64,000 bases of DNA from a bacterium (GCA_030622545.1 JAUXGA010000001.1:1-64000), one strand, 5' to 3'; positions 7,408 through 16,690 are shown, counted from the first letter of the stretch. Translations and numbers: made by a program. Notes: generated from the sequence alone by a model not told the origin.

Positions 7408-10263
7408 ATGAAAGAAACGATGACGACATTTTACCGGACAGTTACCTTTATAATAAGCAGCGTTCTTTGCGTCGGATTGCTGCAGGCTGAAGCTTTGTCA
7501 CCCGATAAACGCGCCGCGCTCCGAAGTGCTTTAGACAAAATCGGCGTGCATGAATACGAACTCGGCTTCGACAAACTTTGGGTCGAAGATGATACATTTC
7601 GGCTGTCGCTGATTGACACACTGATGAATCGTCCCTTGGCGCTTCCCAAGTATGGCGACAATTTTGAAGCGTCGCTGCCGAATGATACGGGAGGCTTTGG
7701 CTTGTTTTTAAAAGCACGCGCGAAAGATTTGGATTGCGCTCTCTCCTCGAATGTTACGGACAGCATCGACGCGGCTCTGAAGAAAGCGTTCACTCGTCGG
7801 GCAGCGCCGTTTGATTTGGCCATAGTCGTTTTTCAGTTATCAGCGGAATTTTTAGAAACAGCATTGGCGCCTCTAAGCCCTGAAGAGCGGCAAGTGATTC
7901 TTATCGGTGCGCCTCTTCTCTGGTCGGATGAGGACGACAAAACCGATGATACGTTGAAAGGAGCGCTTCACCACATCTGGGGGCAGCCTGTCGATACGAC
8001 GGTGCGCGCCGATGACGATACGCTGCTGTCGCTTGCGGCGAAGGTAAATCGCTCCGCGCTCATGGCGGCGACGTACGCGTACTGGAAAGGGCTGTGGATG
8101 GTGGCGCAGCAGTGGCAACAAACTCAGAGTCCTTTCGCGGCCACTCAAGTCGATGGCGTGGATGGTCTCGTGATTGCGAAGCAGCGGACTCCCTTCGGTC
8201 TTTTCGTTATCGGAGGCAGAGGCCCGAATGTCTATCACAGTTCTTTCGCGTTCGTTCTCGACTTGGGAGGAGATGATCAATATCTGGCGCGTTCTGGGAG
8301 TGCTGTTGGTGAATTAGGACACGCTCTCTGCGCAACGATTGATTTGGGTGGGGATGATGACTACACAAGCGGCGCTTTGGCGGATCAAGGTGTTGGAATT
8401 TTAGGCTTGGGTGCGCTGCTGGATTTCGGAGGTAACGATAATTACCGCGCCGGATTTCTATCGCAAGGATGCGGTTTTTTCGGCAGCGGACTTCTATATG
8501 ATAACAGCGGAGACGACACCTATGAAGCGCAGATGTGCGTTCAGGGAGCCGCGACGGTTGGTGTCGGACTTCTGATGGACGGCGACGGGCGCGATATTTA
8601 TGACGCCTACGGATGCGCGCAGGGCTTCGCCGGTACGTTTGCGTCGGGGACTCTCGTGGATTTTGGCGGCAATGATGTCTATCGAGCGGGGGGACATTAT
8701 AAACATCATCCTTTGCGGCCGCTTGATTTCCGAAGTTTTTCGCAAGGGTTTTCCATTGGTTTTCGCCCGCGAGCCGGCGGCGGCATTGGCGTGCTTTATG
8801 ACCGCTCGGGAAATGATTTTTACAATGCCGAGATTTACGCTCAGGGAGCAAGTTACTGGTACAGCCTCGGCATGTTGATGGATGGCGGAGGACAGGATGT
8901 CTATAACGCGACGCAATATGCGCAAGCCGCGGGAATTCATCTCGCCGTTGGATACCTCTTAGACGCGGGAGGAGATGATTCGTACCGGTCTCGCTTCGGT
9001 CCCGGACAGGGCGGAGCGCATGACCTCTCGGTGGGGATATTAATCGATGACGGCGGTGACGATACGTACTCGATTTCCGGGGGGCAGGGAGTGGCGCTGA
9101 CGAATTCCGTCGCGATACTCTTGGACGGCGAGGGGAATGATTCGTATTCGACGACCGAGGCGAAATATGGTCAGGGAGGAGTCCGACCGGCGCGAGGGTT
9201 TGGGAATGTGGGATTGTTTGTGGATATGGAAGGCCTCGACCACTATCCTGATATTGCGCGGCAGGACAGTGCGGTCTGGTTCGAAGCGTACTGGGGCATC
9301 GGTGTCGATGTGCCTTTTGACAGCGTTACTCCGGACGAAGAACCTGTGGAAGTGGAACTCGTTCCCGCAGATACGCTGCCGTCTATAGAGAAAATCTTTA
9401 AGACAGCGGCTCTCTGGGAAGTCGCCGAAAACCGCGAGCGTGTCCGCCGGGCGCGAAAGGCATTAATCGCCAAAGGAGACGTCGCCGTCGAATGGGTCGC
9501 TGAAAACAAAATGGAGACGAAGAGCGGTCTGGAAATGCGTGCCATACGCGAGCTTTTCAAAGCGCTTCCGGATGCAGCGATGCCGTATTTAACTCAAGCG
9601 CTTCAGAATTCCGAATTGCAGAAACAAAAAAACGCGGCGCGGCTCTTTGGCAAGCTCAAGCGAGGAGTGCCCGTGATGTTGCGATGTCTTTCGGATGACC
9701 GTTATGAAAAAGCGCGCAGCGCGATTATCACGGGGTTGGGAGACATCGGCGATTCCGAGACAATTCTGGCGCTGATACCCTACACGGAAAGCGCTCTCGA
9801 ACGACGTCGGATTGCCGCTACGGTTGCGTTAGGGAAAATTGGTGAGCCCGAAGCGATTCCGGCGCTTTTCGAGCGACTCAATGACCCATTTTTTACCGTG
9901 CGTTCAGCGGCGCTTTATGCGCTTGTGAAATTCGATAAAGAGATTATCAAACCCCTGAAACGCGCCCTCCGAACTCGTGACACGGTTCAGCTTGAAAGAG
10001 TTCTGCTGCTAACCGGTGAATTGGCGCGTAAATGGGTAAAAGAAAAAGAGAATACATCGTCATCGGTGAAGCGTCTGAGGTCGCTGGCGGATCGCTATCT
10101 TGCGCATCCGGTGCCGCGAGTGCGCTCCGCTTCCTTTGTCGCTGCCGCGCCGTTTCTGGAGCGCGATATTTTAACGCAGCTTGCGAAAGATTTCGAAACC
10201 GAAACAGACCCGGTTGTGCTCGCTCGTTGCCGCGCTGTTCGCCGGGAGTTTGACTTGCCGTAG
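7408..10263 (+). CDS. Secreted GGDDxY-repeat solenoid protein with C-terminal HEAT repeats
   Basis: A 951-aa exported protein of unknown function. I chose ATG 7408 because the predicted transcript starts near 7370; a signal peptide ending LLQAEA follows, and ATG 7420 is also possible. Residues ~30-270 are mostly helical, without a motif I recognise. Residues ~275-620 contain about eleven repeats of ~30-40 aa with the pattern (L/I)(L/M)DxGG(D/N)DxY followed by a Gly/Ala/Gln-rich stretch (QGxGxxGxGxLLD). This suggests a right-handed beta solenoid in which Asp-Asp could bind calcium. Residues ~690-945 are HEAT/PBS-lyase-like helical repeats (ITGLGDIGDSETILALIPYT; TVALGKIGEPEAIPALFERL). There is no T9SS tail, so a periplasmic place is as likely as the surface. 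The gene has its own promoter. A scaffold or binding protein is the best guess. Confidence 0.8.
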   Translation: MKETMTTFYRTVTFIISSVLCVGLLQAEALSPDKRAALRSALDKIGVHEYELGFDKLWVEDDTFRLSLIDTLMNRPLALPKYGDNFEASLPNDTGGFGLFLKARAKDLDCALSSNVTDSIDAALKKAFTRRAAPFDLAIVVFQLSAEFLETALAPLSPEERQVILIGAPLLWSDEDDKTDDTLKGALHHIWGQPVDTTVRADDDTLLSLAAKVNRSALMAATYAYWKGLWMVAQQWQQTQSPFAATQVDGVDGLVIAKQRTPFGLFVIGGRGPNVYHSSFAFVLDLGGDDQYLARSGSAVGELGHALCATIDLGGDDDYTSGALADQGVGILGLGALLDFGGNDNYRAGFLSQGCGFFGSGLLYDNSGDDTYEAQMCVQGAATVGVGLLMDGDGRDIYDAYGCAQGFAGTFASGTLVDFGGNDVYRAGGHYKHHPLRPLDFRSFSQGFSIGFRPRAGGGIGVLYDRSGNDFYNAEIYAQGASYWYSLGMLMDGGGQDVYNATQYAQAAGIHLAVGYLLDAGGDDSYRSRFGPGQGGAHDLSVGILIDDGGDDTYSISGGQGVALTNSVAILLDGEGNDSYSTTEAKYGQGGVRPARGFGNVGLFVDMEGLDHYPDIARQDSAVWFEAYWGIGVDVPFDSVTPDEEPVEVELVPADTLPSIEKIFKTAALWEVAENRERVRRARKALIAKGDVAVEWVAENKMETKSGLEMRAIRELFKALPDAAMPYLTQALQNSELQKQKNAARLFGKLKRGVPVMLRCLSDDRYEKARSAIITGLGDIGDSETILALIPYTESALERRRIAATVALGKIGEPEAIPALFERLNDPFFTVRSAALYALVKFDKEIIKPLKRALRTRDTVQLERVLLLTGELARKWVKEKENTSSSVKRLRSLADRYLAHPVPRVRSASFVAAAPFLERDILTQLAKDFETETDPVVLARCRAVRREFDLP

Positions 10264-10304
10264 ATTTTTTAACTGAAGTAAATTCTTAATCTTTAGGAAA
10301 ACCC

Positions 10305-11366
10305 ATGAATCTTCCTTCCAATGTTGAAATTCTTCGTCTCCTTTCGGATGCGTTTGGCCCGTCGGGACATGAAGATGATGTCCGGGAGCATGTCTCGCAA
10401 CTCATCGAACCGTTTGTGGATGACATCAGAACCGACGCTCTCGGCAATCTGATTGCCACGCGAAAAGGAACGTCCGACAAAGTTCTGATGCTCGACGCTC
10501 ACACTGACGAAGTGGGTATTATCGTCCGTTACATCGATGACAAAGGTTTTCTCCGTTTTGCGAAAATCGGCGGCTGGGACGATCGGCTTTTCGCGGGGCA
10601 CCGTGTGACGCTGCGAACCGCGAAAGGTAAATTCTACTATGGCGTGATTGGCATGCCGCCTCCCCATATCACAGAAGGAGACAAGAAAGCGATTGCCGCG
10701 GAAGATTATTTTATTGACATTGGCGCGAAGAGCCGCCGAGAAGCCGAACGGCGGGGAGTGGGTGTCGGAGATGTGGGCACCTTGGCGTATCCGTTTTCTG
10801 AAATCGCGAAAGGTGTCTATATTGGAAAGGCGTTCGATGATCGCGCGGGATGCGTTCTGTTGATTGCGACGTTAGCAGCATTAGCGTCGGGGAAAGTGCG
10901 CACGCCGCTGACAGTGAAAGCGAATTTCGCGACCAGTGAGGAAGTCGGTCTGCGCGGAGCGCGCGTCGCAGCTTTCGGGATTGCCCCGGATGTGGCGCTG
11001 GCGCTCGAAGGAACCATCGGCGCGGATTTTCCGGGCATCGCTCCAGAAAAATGCATCTGCAGTCTGGGAGCCGGGCCTGCTATCAGCGTCATGGATAGAA
11101 CAATGGTTTTTCCGCGGCGCATGACGGATTTCTTAGTGGCCTGCGCGAAAGCTGCGAAGGTTCCTTGCCAGATTAAGATGCCTGCTATTGGCGGCACAGA
11201 CGCGGGCGCGATTCATCAATCTCGCGCGGGAGTTTTGACCGGAGCTATCGCGGTTCCGTGCCGCTATATTCATGGCCCGAATTCGCTGCTTCTATGGAAA
11301 GATTTCGAGAGTTCTCTTGCTCTCACGTTTCAAGCGGTGCGACGGATTCATACATTAATTGAATGA
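10305..11366 (+). CDS. M42-family metallo-aminopeptidase
   Basis: A 353-aa cytoplasmic di-zinc (or cobalt) aminopeptidase of the glutamyl/leucyl aminopeptidase and TET-peptidase family. It removes N-terminal residues from short peptides. Metal and catalytic residues are all present: H66 and D68 in LDAHTDEVG, D179 in KAFDDRAG, E212-E213 in TSEEVGLRGA, E235 in ALEGTIG and H323 in YIHGP. Length is normal for the family and the PDZ-like insert is at ~75-165. TAGGA stands 8 nt before the ATG. It follows the HEAT protein by 41 nt with no terminator seen, so they may be co-transcribed. The position-235 acid is Glu where many members have Asp. Confidence 0.95.
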   Translation: MNLPSNVEILRLLSDAFGPSGHEDDVREHVSQLIEPFVDDIRTDALGNLIATRKGTSDKVLMLDAHTDEVGIIVRYIDDKGFLRFAKIGGWDDRLFAGHRVTLRTAKGKFYYGVIGMPPPHITEGDKKAIAAEDYFIDIGAKSRREAERRGVGVGDVGTLAYPFSEIAKGVYIGKAFDDRAGCVLLIATLAALASGKVRTPLTVKANFATSEEVGLRGARVAAFGIAPDVALALEGTIGADFPGIAPEKCICSLGAGPAISVMDRTMVFPRRMTDFLVACAKAAKVPCQIKMPAIGGTDAGAIHQSRAGVLTGAIAVPCRYIHGPNSLLLWKDFESSLALTFQAVRRIHTLIE

Positions 11367-11439
11367 TAAATTTCCTGCGGTGCCCCGCTGCTTTGCAGCC
11401 GACCCCAGCGCACTGCCGTGCGGAACTACCAAATAGTTT

Positions 11440-11507
11440 GCCGAACCGGGTTCAGCGCAGATTTCCTTATGCTAAACGGTGAACTATCGCGCGTAACCCG
11501 GCCGGAA
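11440..11507 (+). repeat. Dispersed inverted-repeat element, copy 2
   Basis: Left arm GCCGAACCGGGTTCAGCGC (one change from consensus) and right arm TATCGCGCGTAACCCGGCCGGAA, with a variable centre. It lies between the converging M42 peptidase and ZnuA-like genes, where it could also act as a transcript-end hairpin. Confidence 0.85.
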
Positions 11508-11568
11508 TGATCGCAGGCAGGAAAGCGGCGGGAGTAAATCATCTGAGGAATCGAAACAACCGGAGGGA

Positions 11569-12438
11569 TTACTCTTTCCCTTGGAATGCGGTGACCATCT
11601 GGCGCACGTTATAGCGCATCAAACGATAATAGTTCTCGCGCCCCGATGCTCGCATATGACCTATCGGATCAACTTCTCCTAAATAGGCTTCGGCATCGGC
11701 CGCAATTTTTTGTGCGGGTTCCGAGTCAAATTGCGGCTCGTAGAAAACCACCCGACGTGAAAATCTCTCTAATTTTTCCGTGACATCTGCGCGGTCGGAA
11801 GGAGAGGGTTTGACGCCGGGTGTTTTCATTATTACAGCAATAGTAGCTAAGCCATATCGCTGAGCCAGCCGCTTAAACGCGCCGTGGCATGATACGAAGC
11901 CCGCGCCAAGATAAGGGGACAGCTCACCGGAAATCCAGCGGTCGAGGGCAAAGAGCGAGTCCACTGTCCGGCGGACACCGGCCGTTATCGTCGGTGAATG
12001 GGAGGGAAAATGTTTCACGAGTATCGTTTGCAACGCGCTGATCGCGTTGGCCATCAGCATCGGATCCGTCCATAGATGCGGATCAGAAGCCGCCGGTTCA
12101 TGTAGCAGTTCCGCTAAAACAACGGTGGATGCTTGGGTTTTCTCGGCCTCCTCCAAAATCCAGTCATCGAGTCCCAGACCAATACAAACCACTAAACTCG
12201 CGCGTTTGATCTTTTCCACATCCTGCTTCGTGGGAGTATAGCCGTGAGGGGAAACGTCTTGCGGGACAAGAGCGTCAACTCGAATAGCCGAGCCGGTGAT
12301 TTGCGCGATGAGGTTTTGAATCGGAAAGACGCTGGTGACAATCACCGGTCTTGACGCCGCTTCAGCGCGCCCGAATGTCAGCCCTAATAGAAGCGCTAAG
12401 AAAATTTGAAAACGAAAAGAACGTATCAAGTGTTTCAT
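11569..12438 (-). CDS. ZnuA-like periplasmic metal-binding protein (cluster A-I)
   Basis: A 289-aa periplasmic solute-binding protein for Zn(II) or Mn(II). The ORF track begins 43 codons too early. The real start is ATG at 12438, where it overlaps the TGA of the upstream gene as ATGA and opens a signal peptide (FLALLLGLTFGRAEAA). Ligand candidates are the His in SPHGYTPT, the His in DPHLWTDP, the His in SCHGAFKRLAQRYGL and an acidic residue in FDSEPAQKIAADAEAYLGEVD. These are the usual four positions of the family. A long His-rich loop as in true ZnuA is absent, so metal identity is open. No ABC permease or ATPase for zinc (ZnuBC) lies in the window. Translation is coupled to a T9SS esterase, which is an odd partner. 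Confidence 0.9.
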   Translation of the reverse strand: MKHLIRSFRFQIFLALLLGLTFGRAEAASRPVIVTSVFPIQNLIAQITGSAIRVDALVPQDVSPHGYTPTKQDVEKIKRASLVVCIGLGLDDWILEEAEKTQASTVVLAELLHEPAASDPHLWTDPMLMANAISALQTILVKHFPSHSPTITAGVRRTVDSLFALDRWISGELSPYLGAGFVSCHGAFKRLAQRYGLATIAVIMKTPGVKPSPSDRADVTEKLERFSRRVVFYEPQFDSEPAQKIAADAEAYLGEVDPIGHMRASGRENYYRLMRYNVRQMVTAFQGKE

Positions 12439-13964
12439 CGGATGAGCACCATTCGATTTATGGGGGATTGAATCGGCGATTCGAGACGATAAAAATAGAT
12501 ACCCGAAGGCAGTCCGGCGGCGTCGAACGTCAGCCGGTGGACTCCGGGAATAACCCATGAAGACCACTGCCAGACTTCCTGTCCAAGCACATTATAGACC
12601 GCGAAGCGAACTTGCCCCGCGCGCGCTTGTTCGAGAAGAAAAAAGGTTGTGCTGTTAAACGGATTCGGCCAGTTTCCGCTCAGTTTTATTGCGGTGGGAA
12701 GAGGCTGCAAAGGATTTCGCGCGCTGGAGCGATGTGGAAAAACTTGGAATAGACCGCCGTTACCGACTATAACGACAAGTTGCTGTTCCGTCGAATCATA
12801 ATTCCAGTTTGTGAAAATGTTTCCATCAAGTGTGACGCTGTCAGGTTCGTCGGCGAGGCCGAGCAAAACCACTTCCATCGTCTGACCGGTTTCAAGATTC
12901 CTCCATGAGCCAGTAATGACGTCTTGAAGGTCTAATCCGATTTCCGCGCCATCAATTTCAAGTCGTGCAACATGCCGGATAGCCGCTAAATCTACGCGGT
13001 TTTCCTCCATGTTTTTCCGGGCTTCGAAGCGGGTGAACGTGGTTTCCGGAATTGTGGAGTGACAATATACCCAATAATAGCGGCCATCTTCATCGGCATT
13101 GATAGAAAGCTCATCGGGATAACGGTTCGCGCGAAAACCGGAAAGCCAGTCGCAAATCCCCGGCGGCCACATGATGCGGAAACCGTGGCCGGGATTCGGA
13201 TTTTCGTAGGTAAACGTCGTATCCGCAAAACCTTGCCGGACGGAATCCATGTCCAGAGCATGGGATTTCCAGAAGCTTTCATTCAGTCCGAATGTCAGCA
13301 AAACCGGGAGATGTCGGCTGTTGAAATGCATGCTGTAGATTGTATCGGCAAAATGAATTGCGCTGTTTCGCTGGTATTCGAACGGCGCTTCCTCAGGCAA
13401 TCCTCCGAAGACTAATCGCATCGTGCGGTTCGTGTCGCCCTGCGCCAGATATTCCATGGCGCGACGATAGCAATCCATAATGCCCGAACCGGAAGCGGTG
13501 GCGGCGACGAAGAAATCCCGCGGGTCGCAGTTATTGTTGTGATAAACCATCCCGGCCGCTCCCCCCATCGAGCCGCCGATGAAATAGAGACTGTCTTCAT
13601 CGAAAGGGAAGTTCTCGCGTATCCAGACGAGCATGGCGCGGGCGTAGTCCTGAGCCATCGGGTTGTTCCAATGATGGTCGGTCCAACCGAAATGGGAGGC
13701 CGCCAGCCATCCGCGCTGGTTGGCTTCTTCATCGAACTCGGTAAAGTCGCGCATTTCATGCTCAGTCCCACCCCACTGATGCCACCAGACTAAAAGAGCA
13801 GGGGGGTGCGTTGAATCGTATCCGGCTGGAATCTGGAGCCAGAAGCGCGAGATGGAATCGCCAACAGCCACCTCCACATCCAATTCGGTCTGAGCCTGAA
13901 GAGGCAGCGCGGCCAGAGCAAGCAGGAGAAGCGCACACCAGAACACAGGCCTGTTCCAGTTCAT
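12435..13964 (-). CDS. Secreted alpha/beta-hydrolase (esterase-like) with T9SS sorting domain
   Basis: A 509-aa surface or secreted hydrolase. The start at 13964 is chosen because AGAGGA stands in front and the signal peptide LLLLALAALPLQAQ follows; the ORF track starts 15 codons early. The alpha/beta-hydrolase fold covers ~25-290, with the nucleophile elbow GGSMGG (Ser132) and an upstream VWWHQWGG that resembles the oxyanion-loop region. It is similar in plan to secreted feruloyl-esterase or polyhydroxybutyrate-depolymerase-like enzymes, but the substrate cannot be named. A beta-rich linker follows. The last ~80 residues are a type A sorting domain (NWPNPFNSTT, VYNVLGQEV, GIYFYRLESP). It is the first gene of a two-gene minus-strand operon with the ZnuA-like protein and diverges from the SDR gene. 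Confidence 0.87.
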   Translation of the reverse strand: MNWNRPVFWCALLLLALAALPLQAQTELDVEVAVGDSISRFWLQIPAGYDSTHPPALLVWWHQWGGTEHEMRDFTEFDEEANQRGWLAASHFGWTDHHWNNPMAQDYARAMLVWIRENFPFDEDSLYFIGGSMGGAAGMVYHNNNCDPRDFFVAATASGSGIMDCYRRAMEYLAQGDTNRTMRLVFGGLPEEAPFEYQRNSAIHFADTIYSMHFNSRHLPVLLTFGLNESFWKSHALDMDSVRQGFADTTFTYENPNPGHGFRIMWPPGICDWLSGFRANRYPDELSINADEDGRYYWVYCHSTIPETTFTRFEARKNMEENRVDLAAIRHVARLEIDGAEIGLDLQDVITGSWRNLETGQTMEVVLLGLADEPDSVTLDGNIFTNWNYDSTEQQLVVIVGNGGLFQVFPHRSSARNPLQPLPTAIKLSGNWPNPFNSTTFFLLEQARAGQVRFAVYNVLGQEVWQWSSWVIPGVHRLTFDAAGLPSGIYFYRLESPIQSPINRMVLIR

Positions 13965-14044
13965 GGTTGCATTCCTCTTTTGATTTTCGTATCTTTGCAA
14001 ATCATTCATGACATAAGAGCAATTTTTTTCTTTGTGGGGATACT

Positions 14045-14797
14045 ATGGTCACACAAGATGAACTGACCGGCAAAGTTGCGCTTATCACCGGCGGAGCTCG
14101 AGGAATCGGACGCGGTATCGCGCTTAAGCTCGCGCAGGCGGGAGCGGATATTGTTATCAATTACCTCGAGCGTGAGGATTCCGCGTGGGAAGTCGTCAAC
14201 TGGATTCGAGGGATGGGACGTCAGGCTCATGCTATCCGCGCTGATGTCGCTCAGGAATCCGAAGTCGAACGGATGATTTCCAGCACTCGAAAGAAATTCA
14301 ACCGCATCGATATTTTTGTCAATAATGTCGGTCCTTTTATAATGAAGCGTGTGGCAGACATGAGCACGGTGGACTGGAACCTGATGATGGACGGGAATTT
14401 GACCAGCGCTTTTTATGGAGTCCGCCATGTGGTTCCGACGATGCGCGACCAGAAAAAGGGACATATCATCTTTATCGGTGCTCCGAATGCCGAGCGCATC
14501 GGAAGCGCTTTTGAAACATGCGCTTATTCGATTGCCAAAACAGGGCTTGTCATTCTCGCGCAAACTCTGGCGCGGGAAGAAGCCGCTTATGGAATTCGCG
14601 CTAATGTCGTAAATCCCGGGTTCATCGAAAATGATGCGATGACTCCCTCAAAACGGGAATGGATGCCGCAGGAGGTTCCGGTTGATCGCGTCGGCAGCCC
14701 GGCGGATATCGGAGATGCTGTTCTGTTCCTTGCCTCTCCTCGCGCAGACTATATCAACGGTGCTGTCATCAATGTGCACGGCGGTCTGTGGGTTTGA
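14045..14797 (+). CDS. SDR-family oxidoreductase
   Basis: A 250-aa cytoplasmic NAD(P)-dependent short-chain dehydrogenase of the FabG-like classical type. The cofactor motif TGGARGIG (15-22), the NNVG stability motif (93-96) and the active-site Tyr161-x-x-x-Lys165 (YSIAK) are present. The third catalytic residue is normally Ser 13 positions before the Tyr, but N148 stands there (IGAPNAERIG), with no Ser close unless the alignment has a gap. The residue change may alter or weaken activity. The gene is preceded by GTGGGGAT 5 nt before the ATG and ends 6 nt from the converging FetB-like gene. Substrate unknown; genes around it give no clear pathway. Confidence 0.88.
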   Translation: MVTQDELTGKVALITGGARGIGRGIALKLAQAGADIVINYLEREDSAWEVVNWIRGMGRQAHAIRADVAQESEVERMISSTRKKFNRIDIFVNNVGPFIMKRVADMSTVDWNLMMDGNLTSAFYGVRHVVPTMRDQKKGHIIFIGAPNAERIGSAFETCAYSIAKTGLVILAQTLAREEAAYGIRANVVNPGFIENDAMTPSKREWMPQEVPVDRVGSPADIGDAVLFLASPRADYINGAVINVHGGLWV

Positions 14798-14803
14798 CGC
14801 ATC

Positions 14804-15589
14804 TTAGCTGACGAGCTCATAGCGGAGCTGCTCCCGTTTCGTAAAGTAGAGGTGCGTTGCCCAGCGCAATGTGAGTACCGTCGTCAACACCGCCGCTGCT
14901 GTAATCATAAATAAAATCACAATCTGATACTTGACTGCCGCCACCGGCGGCACCCCCGCCAGAATCTGCCCGGACATCATCCCGGGCAGTTGTACAATCC
15001 CCATTGCTAACAAAGCATTTATCGTCGGAATCAAAGCGGCCTGCGCGACATCTCGCGTGAGCGCTCGCACGGCTGTTTGTGGGCTGAGTCCCAGTGCGAG
15101 CACGGCTTCGATTTCATGCTGCCGGGATTTCATCTCGCCTGCAAGCCGGTTCAGCGTGAGATTCGCGGCATTCATCGCACCCGCCGTCGTCATTCCTGCC
15201 AGAGGCAACAGGTATTGCCCTTGCCAAAACGGTTCCGGACGCACCACCAAGAGAACACCGATAGCTAAAACCGGCACAACGCCGCTTAAGATGGCTCCTG
15301 CCAAGAGGAGAAGTGAATGCGGCAGCCGTCGCTTTTGCCGTCTTCCGGCTGTCAAGGTTGCCGCCGCTATAATAAGGATGAAGAATCCGGCAACCGGCAG
15401 AGGATGATTCGCGGCGAATATCCATTTTAGCGCCAACCCTACCAGCGAAAGCTGAACAAACGCTCGAACGGAACCCCACAACAAATCCCGCACAAGCCCC
15501 AACCGCTCCCGCCACAGCACGACTGCCGCCAGAGCTATAAGGCTGGCCGCAATTACCAAATCGAAATATGTCAGGTCGATGTAATTCAT
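14804..15589 (-). CDS. fetB: FetB/UPF0014-family ABC transporter permease
   Basis: A 261-aa inner-membrane permease with about seven predicted membrane segments. It has the family signature region QLPGMMSGQILAGVPPVAA and the segment AFVQLSLVGLALKWIF. In E. coli the FetAB (YbbLM) pair exports iron and helps resist peroxide stress; here the function is inferred by family. The start overlaps the stop of the ATPase gene by 4 nt (ATGA), so the two are translated together. Close linkage with feoB and a DtxR-type regulator fits a role in iron balance. Confidence 0.93.
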   Translation of the reverse strand: MNYIDLTYFDLVIAASLIALAAVVLWRERLGLVRDLLWGSVRAFVQLSLVGLALKWIFAANHPLPVAGFFILIIAAATLTAGRRQKRRLPHSLLLLAGAILSGVVPVLAIGVLLVVRPEPFWQGQYLLPLAGMTTAGAMNAANLTLNRLAGEMKSRQHEIEAVLALGLSPQTAVRALTRDVAQAALIPTINALLAMGIVQLPGMMSGQILAGVPPVAAVKYQIVILFMITAAAVLTTVLTLRWATHLYFTKREQLRYELVS

Positions 15590-16326
15590 GCTTCAAGAGT
15601 TTTCTCAAGCTCTTCCAAATGAGGTTGTGCGTCTTTTACGCTGCCCGCATAGATGACTTTGCCGGATTTCAGGAGCAGAATCCTATCGGCAACACGCTGG
15701 GCCTGTCTCGGAGAATGTGTCACCCAAATACATGTAATTTGAATATTTTTATGTAGTTGCCGAATGCTTGATTCAATGATGGCTGTCGATTGCGTATCCA
15801 ACGTTGCGGTCGGTTCATCGAGGAGCAGAATTTCCGGAGAGCGCAGCAGAGCCCGCGCAAGCATCACGCGCTGCTTCTCTCCAAGCGACAACGCCAGCGT
15901 CGGGCGGTCCAAAAAAGTCGCCGGGTCAAGGTTCACAAGTTGAAGCGTATCATTGATATGTTCCGCTGAAGGTTGCGAAGCCTCTCTATCATGGAGGAAA
16001 GCGAAACGGAGGTTCTGTTCAACCGTTATATCAAACAGCGCGGGAGCTTGAGGTACCAGCGCGACTCGGCGACGGAGTTCGCGAGGTGGGTAATCCGTCA
16101 GTGGCTTTTCACGCAGAAAGATTTCTCCGTCATCGGGGCTTTCAAGTCCATTGAGAAGCCGGAGCAGAGTTGATTTCCCACTGCCGGACGGTCCCAAAAT
16201 GCACGTGATACAATCTGAGCAAATATCTGCGGTAACCTCATCGAGCGCAACGACGGTTTTCACAGATTGTTCAGTGTTTATATAAGATTTGCGCCGCGTA
16301 ACGCGTTGCAATCGAAATTCCAACAT
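15586..16326 (-). CDS. fetA: FetA-like ABC transporter ATP-binding protein
   Basis: A 246-aa ATPase of the exporter above. It has Walker A GPSGSGKST, the signature LSLGEKQRVMLARALL, Walker B ILLLDEPTATLD and a switch His in WVTHSPRQAQ. The ORF track starts 30 codons too early; ATG 16326 (MLEFRLQRV) is the more likely start, although no clear ribosome site precedes it. The region between this start and the divergent XRE gene holds repeat copy 3, only ~95 nt upstream. Partner identity rests on the 4-nt overlap with the FetB-like permease. Confidence 0.92.
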   Translation of the reverse strand: MLEFRLQRVTRRKSYINTEQSVKTVVALDEVTADICSDCITCILGPSGSGKSTLLRLLNGLESPDDGEIFLREKPLTDYPPRELRRRVALVPQAPALFDITVEQNLRFAFLHDREASQPSAEHINDTLQLVNLDPATFLDRPTLALSLGEKQRVMLARALLRSPEILLLDEPTATLDTQSTAIIESSIRQLHKNIQITCIWVTHSPRQAQRVADRILLLKSGKVIYAGSVKDAQPHLEELEKTLEA

Positions 16327-16420
16327 CGCACGCAATATACAAAACGCAAACCTCGAAGTCAAAAGTGAAGGGTTTGTTACTTCGTGAAGATTGACCCGCC
16401 CGGTAGGGGATTGCAAAAAG

Positions 16421-16492
16421 TTCCGGCCGGGTTACGCGCGATAGCGTCCTCACGCAGGGGAAAGGTAGAAAGCGCTGAACCCGGCTCGGCAG
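16421..16492 (-). repeat. Dispersed inverted-repeat element, copy 3
   Basis: Read on the minus strand: GCCGAGCCGGGTTCAGCGC, a ~30-nt variable centre, then GCTATCGCGCGTAACCCGG and the CCGGAA end. It is inverted relative to the other three copies and lies upstream of the fetAB-like operon, in the same sense as that operon. Confidence 0.87.
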
Positions 16493-16690
16493 AGAAGGTC
16501 GGAGCCGAGTATTATGCCATTGGATATAAGATTCGATAAAGAAACTGAAAGAAATATATGAAAAAACCCGTGTTTATGCTATTTATTCTGCTGGAGTCAA
16601 GTTCGATAAACTGTTCTCCTTTGTTTAGTATAGAGTTACCATTTTGAACCAAAAAACAGTGTGTTGAGAGTAAAAGAAGCTAAAAAACTC

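Noticed and set aside
11381-11410. GCTGCTTTGCAGCC, similar to the hairpin loop at 43930-43957
   Set aside because: Only about ten bases (CTTTGCAGC) are shared, which is too little to call a second repeat family without a genome count.
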